The notes under the pieces were generated by a model. It was given only the letters and a program-made list of their open reading frames with translations, was not told the origin of the DNA and made no database searches. The position numbers were made by a program, and so were the translations under genes. Source: Flavobacterium sp. 9 (GTDB lineage Bacteria > Bacteroidota > Bacteroidia > Flavobacteriales > Flavobacteriaceae). Taken from it: a stretch of DNA of 64,000 nucleotides. This document shows, piece after piece, positions 61,008 through 64,000 of this stretch. The stretch lies in assembly GCF_002754195.1 (NCBI RefSeq), contig NZ_PEEU01000001.1, positions 806,001-870,000 of the forward strand, given 5' to 3'. How positions within the stretch are numbered: the first letter of the stretch is position 1; the number at the start of each line of letters is the position of its first letter.

Positions 61008-62111
61008 TCAAAAAAAAGGATAATCAATATAACCTCGTGCCCCGCCGCCGCCAAATAAAGTATGATTATCTGAAATTTTATTTAAGCTCAAATTTTCTTT
61101 CACTCTGGCAGGATAATCCGGATTAGTCAAAAAATTTCTTCCAAAACCAATTAAATCAACCAAATTTTCCTGAAGTAATTTTTCGGCTTCTTCAGGAGTT
61201 TTATTGCCGGTAGCGATAATGGTGTTTTTAAAAGTATCTCTAAGTTTAATTCTAAAATCAATTGGAATTTGAGGTGCCTCATCCCAATCAGCTTCGCAAA
61301 GATGAATATACGCAACATCAAGTTTGTTCAACTCTTCTGCTGAAAGCATTATCGTTTCCAAAATCTCCGGATCATCCATATCTTTAAAACTAATAAAGGG
61401 AGAAAGTCTGACTCCTGTTTTTCCTTTTCCAACTGCATTCGCTACCGCTTTTGAAATTTCAAGCAGTAAACGAATTCTGTTTTCCTTAGTGCCTCCATAT
61501 TCATCAGTTCTTATATTGCTATTGCTTCTTAAAAACTGATCGATCAGATAACCGTTTGCCCCGTGAATTTCAACACCGTCAAAACCGGCTTCAATAGCAT
61601 TTTTTGCACCTTCAACAAATTCTTTAATTGCAACCTCAATATCGGTTTTATTCATTTCTCTTGGTTCATCTACAGGTACAAAAGTGGCATCACCATTTGG
61701 AGCGCCGTCAAAAATATAAACACTTGTGTTTTGAGCCGTTAGTGACGAAGGTGCGATTGGCTGTAAACCGTTTACTTTAGAACTGCTTACTCTGCCTACA
61801 TGCCATAACTGCAGAAATATTTTGCTCCCGTTTTGATGTACCGCGTCTGTTATTAATTTCCAGCCTTCTATTTGTTGTTTACTGTAAATTCCGGGTGTTT
61901 TGGCATATCCCTTTCCCTGGAGAGAAACCTGAACTGCTTCTGTAATTATAATACCCGCCGTACTGCGCTGGGCATAATATTCTGCCATTAAAGCATTTGG
62001 AATATCTCCAGGTTGAGAAGCTCTTGAACGCGTCATTGGAGCCATTAAAAAACGGTTTTCTAAATGATTATCGCTTAAATTATAGTGCTGAAATAGTTTT
62101 TGATACTTCAT
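61008..62111 (-). CDS. Old Yellow Enzyme family FMN-dependent alkene reductase (NADH:flavin oxidoreductase)
   Basis: 367 residues, the usual full length. Motifs: NRFLMAPMTRSRA at the N-terminus, YYAQRSTAGIIITEA, LQLWHVGRVS, EIHGANGYLIDQFLRS (His/Asn pair that positions the substrate's electron-withdrawing group), DEYGGTKENRIR, and IGFGRNFLTNPDYP in the phosphate-binding C-terminal part. Such enzymes reduce activated C=C bonds, nitro compounds or nitrate esters with NAD(P)H in the cytoplasm. It ends at the bidirectional terminator that separates it from the regulatory genes, so a link with the NRPS cluster is unlikely. No signal peptide. Confidence 0.93.
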   Translation of the reverse strand: MKYQKLFQHYNLSDNHLENRFLMAPMTRSRASQPGDIPNALMAEYYAQRSTAGIIITEAVQVSLQGKGYAKTPGIYSKQQIEGWKLITDAVHQNGSKIFLQLWHVGRVSSSKVNGLQPIAPSSLTAQNTSVYIFDGAPNGDATFVPVDEPREMNKTDIEVAIKEFVEGAKNAIEAGFDGVEIHGANGYLIDQFLRSNSNIRTDEYGGTKENRIRLLLEISKAVANAVGKGKTGVRLSPFISFKDMDDPEILETIMLSAEELNKLDVAYIHLCEADWDEAPQIPIDFRIKLRDTFKNTIIATGNKTPEEAEKLLQENLVDLIGFGRNFLTNPDYPARVKENLSLNKISDNHTLFGGGGARGYIDYPFF

Positions 62112-62298
62112 CTTATTATGATTTTTATAGTGATCGTTTTATTCTTTTATGATGCTCTTGTCCTGATAAGCCATTTGAGCAATCTCGTCTTTTCGTTTAA
62201 AACTAACTCCTTTATGTTTTTGAATATAACTAATGATTTCTGTCTTTCATGTATTTTGATTTTAAGATATAGCGTATTTCCTCTTCATTGAATACATT

Positions 62299-62772
62299 TT
62301 ATTTCAGTACTTTTTCAATAATAAGCGTTTCTTCATAGAGTGAAAATTTGCTAATCAGATTATTTTCTACTGTTAGATGTATCGCAAGTGGCATTTTAAA
62401 ATGCTTACCGTTTTTTTTCACCGTTCTTTCAACAAAACCAAAAACCGCTACTTCATTTCCTCTTACTAAAAAAGATTGTGCTTCGAGTTTTTCACTTCCA
62501 TCAATAAAATAACTAAAGAGGGTTTTGAATAATTCTGAAATTTCTTCTCTCTTAGAACGATGTCCTGTCCATGGCATATATTTCGATTCGAAAATATACC
62601 AATCTACTTTTTCGGAAACCATAGAAGCTATTTTTTTCGGATCTTTTGCTCCAATATATCCAAAGAACTTCTCTGCAGTTTCTTTTGTTTTGATTTCTTC
62701 ATCAGTATATACTTGTGCTTGTGCCGAAAAACCAATCAATAGCATTACTGTTATTAATTTTATAGTTTTCAT
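62299..62772 (-). CDS. Secreted NTF2-like/SnoaL-like domain protein
   Basis: 157 residues from the ATG at 62772. An upstream in-frame Met at 62799 would add nine residues before a clear signal peptide (MKTIKLITVMLLIGFSAQAQ, cut after AQA), so the inner start is preferred. The rest fits the cone-shaped NTF2-like fold: an opening helix (KTKETAEKFFGYIGAKDPKKIASMVSEKVDWYIF) and a closing beta-sheet (VAVFGFVERTVKKNGKHF, AIHLTVENNLISKFSLYEE). The family covers small-molecule binders, isomerases and inactive members, and the substrate cannot be read. It sits 187 bp after the following-listed Old Yellow Enzyme's start side, that is, upstream of that gene on the same strand, with no strong sign of coupling. 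Confidence 0.75.
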   Translation of the reverse strand: MKTIKLITVMLLIGFSAQAQVYTDEEIKTKETAEKFFGYIGAKDPKKIASMVSEKVDWYIFESKYMPWTGHRSKREEISELFKTLFSYFIDGSEKLEAQSFLVRGNEVAVFGFVERTVKKNGKHFKMPLAIHLTVENNLISKFSLYEETLIIEKVLK

Positions 62773-62837
62773 TTTTGATTTAAAGACCGCTTTTTCCATA
62801 ATGCTATTTTTTAAAATTATTTGATGCAGCTTTTAAG

Positions 62838-64000
62838 TTAAAAATGAAGCTGCATCGTAATTCCCGTAAAGAATATATTTTTACCTGTTCCGGATGCTTT
62901 GATATAATCTTTTGCCTGAAACCAAGTCGCTTCGAGCCTGAAATAAAGATATTGATTAGGCTCCCAAATCATTTCACTTTCCAGCTGGTTTCCTATTTTC
63001 TTTGCTGTAGTGGTATCTCCGGGATAAATCAAAGTCGTATTTGGTGCATAAATACCGTCGTTGCTGCTGTATCTCCAAAACATATCATAATCAATTACCC
63101 AATCAACGTTTTTGAGAATTTCAAAACTCAATGAAGGATGAAAATCAATCAAATTGGAAGGCCCAATTACGGAAGCTAATCCGAAATAAGCACCTCTTGG
63201 AAAAAGCGGATTAAAGGTTTGCAAACTTGTATCGCCTTCCGTTTTATCTCCGCTTATTACTTCGGTTTTAAAACCAATTTCAGGATGAAATTTTACGGCA
63301 TTAAACCGATATCCTGCATTTATTGAAGCCGTCCAGGCACTAATGTTTTTATCAGCAACATTCCCAAATTGGTAAACAGCTTCTCCGTCATAACGCCAGT
63401 TTTCTGTTTTACCCCAAATTCTTGTTCCTACAGATTGTCGGTTTTCTTTACCCGTTGCATCATTAAACGCAGCATGAGCTCTTTCATAACCTAAATAATA
63501 AACATCAATATTTTTGATCACCGGTATTTTGTTGAACACCAAATAACTTCCCCATAATTGCCTGTCTTTATTCGACGCATCATCAAAAATACCATCGTGT
63601 GCTACAACGTAATGTGAATAAAACAAATCTGTTGTAAAATTTTGTCTGGATATAATTGCTTTAATTCCGTCAAAAGATTGTCTGTTATTAGGTCCGTCCC
63701 TAACGGCAACCAAACGCTGTGATCCATAAGTGAGTTCCTGCCTTCCTACTCTTAAAATAAGTCTTTTTGGTCCCTCATTTATAAAATTAAAATCTGCAAA
63801 TGCCTGATGTACTTCAAGCGGATTTTGTTCTACGGGATTCGGATCAATTCTGCCGTCTGCCATACTGCTTTGTGTCTGAACAAAAGTTCTGAAAAATTTT
63901 CCGGCATGAAAATCGGCATGAAATAAATACCTTCCCAAAACATAACCATCATTATCCTGCGGACCATCTCCCCAATTTTCATTTTTAGCATAGAAGTACT
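62838..64000 (-). CDS. Alginate-export family outer-membrane porin (5' end cut by window edge)
   Basis: The frame is open to the right edge (codons for YFYAKNENWGDGPQDNDG precede a TTG at 63938), so the N-terminus lies outside; about 387 residues are visible. Alternating hydrophobic beta-strands suggest an outer-membrane barrel. Typical alginate-export-family segments are RYLFHADFHAGKFFRTFVQ, LRVGRQELTYGSQRLVAVRDGPNNRQSFDG and GTRIWGKTENWRYDGEAVYQFG. The C-terminal strand ends in FTGITMQLHF, with the terminal Phe typical of barrel proteins. It probably carries a polar or anionic solute across the outer membrane; the true substrate is unknown. It ends 66 bp before the NTF2-like gene's start and may be co-transcribed with it. 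Confidence 0.85.
   Translation of the reverse strand, partial: YFYAKNENWGDGPQDNDGYVLGRYLFHADFHAGKFFRTFVQTQSSMADGRIDPNPVEQNPLEVHQAFADFNFINEGPKRLILRVGRQELTYGSQRLVAVRDGPNNRQSFDGIKAIISRQNFTTDLFYSHYVVAHDGIFDDASNKDRQLWGSYLVFNKIPVIKNIDVYYLGYERAHAAFNDATGKENRQSVGTRIWGKTENWRYDGEAVYQFGNVADKNISAWTASINAGYRFNAVKFHPEIGFKTEVISGDKTEGDTSLQTFNPLFPRGAYFGLASVIGPSNLIDFHPSLSFEILKNVDWVIDYDMFWRYSSNDGIYAPNTTLIYPGDTTTAKKIGNQLESEMIWEPNQYLYFRLEATWFQAKDYIKASGTGKNIFFTGITMQLHF

Noticed and set aside
1..64000. CRISPR arrays, insertion sequences and transposases
   Set aside because: No regularly spaced short repeats, terminal inverted repeats or transposase motifs were seen in either strand.

Overview
The window is AT-rich DNA from a member of the Bacteroidota, most probably a Flavobacterium-like organism. 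The signs are a TAnnTTTG-type -7 box, almost no Shine-Dalgarno sequences, SPII lipoproteins with a Cys-Ser-Asn-Asp start, a TPR-lipoprotein histidine kinase of the type common in this phylum, and an alginate-export-family porin. Species cannot be told from the sequence alone.

About 57 kb (1 to 56945, all minus strand, read right to left) is one hybrid NRPS/PKS assembly line. It has ten megasynthase genes plus one tailoring oxygenase, and the last gene runs off the left edge. Module order with my specificity reading (10-residue A-domain codes compared from memory): truncated C-A(Ala-like)-T, C-A(Leu)-T, C-A(unknown)-T | C-A(Lys-like, uncertain)-T, C-A(Ala)-T | C-A(Pro)-T | C-A(Gly) carrying an inserted luciferase-like monooxygenase and an FkbM methyltransferase-T | KS-AT-ACP | C-A(Ser)-T | [TauD/AsnO-like dioxygenase in trans] | KS-AT-KR(atypical)-ACP | C-A(Asn)-T-E, C-A(Ser)-T, C-A(Ser)-T | C-A(Ser)-T, C-A(same Lys-like code)-T | KS-degenerate AT-ACP-reductase. 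This predicts a peptide of about 13 residues interrupted by two or three polyketide extensions, Ser-rich near the end and possibly released reductively. No MbtH, thioesterase, phosphopantetheinyl transferase or exporter is visible; they could lie to the left of the window or elsewhere.

The proteins carry an apparent pairing code. Five have an N-terminal TubC-type docking domain, and each of the five proteins encoded just upstream of one ends in a short tail with a terminal Ile or Leu. The four upstream proteins whose downstream synthase partner lacks this domain do not.

To the right (57.5-60.8 kb) is a likely control module: a TPR-lipoprotein sensor kinase, a small lipoprotein with a pentapeptide tandem repeat, and a divergent response regulator. 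A perfect 10-bp-arm palindrome containing TTACGGA lies between the divergent genes. The same TTACGGA core occurs as two 22-bp-spaced direct repeats upstream of both transcription units of the assembly line (57188-57221 and 48099-48132), each at identical distance from a -7-like box. This points to direct control of the cluster by this two-component system.

Beyond a bidirectional terminator at 60937-60968, the right end holds unrelated-looking genes: an Old Yellow Enzyme, an NTF2-like secreted protein and a truncated outer-membrane porin gene.
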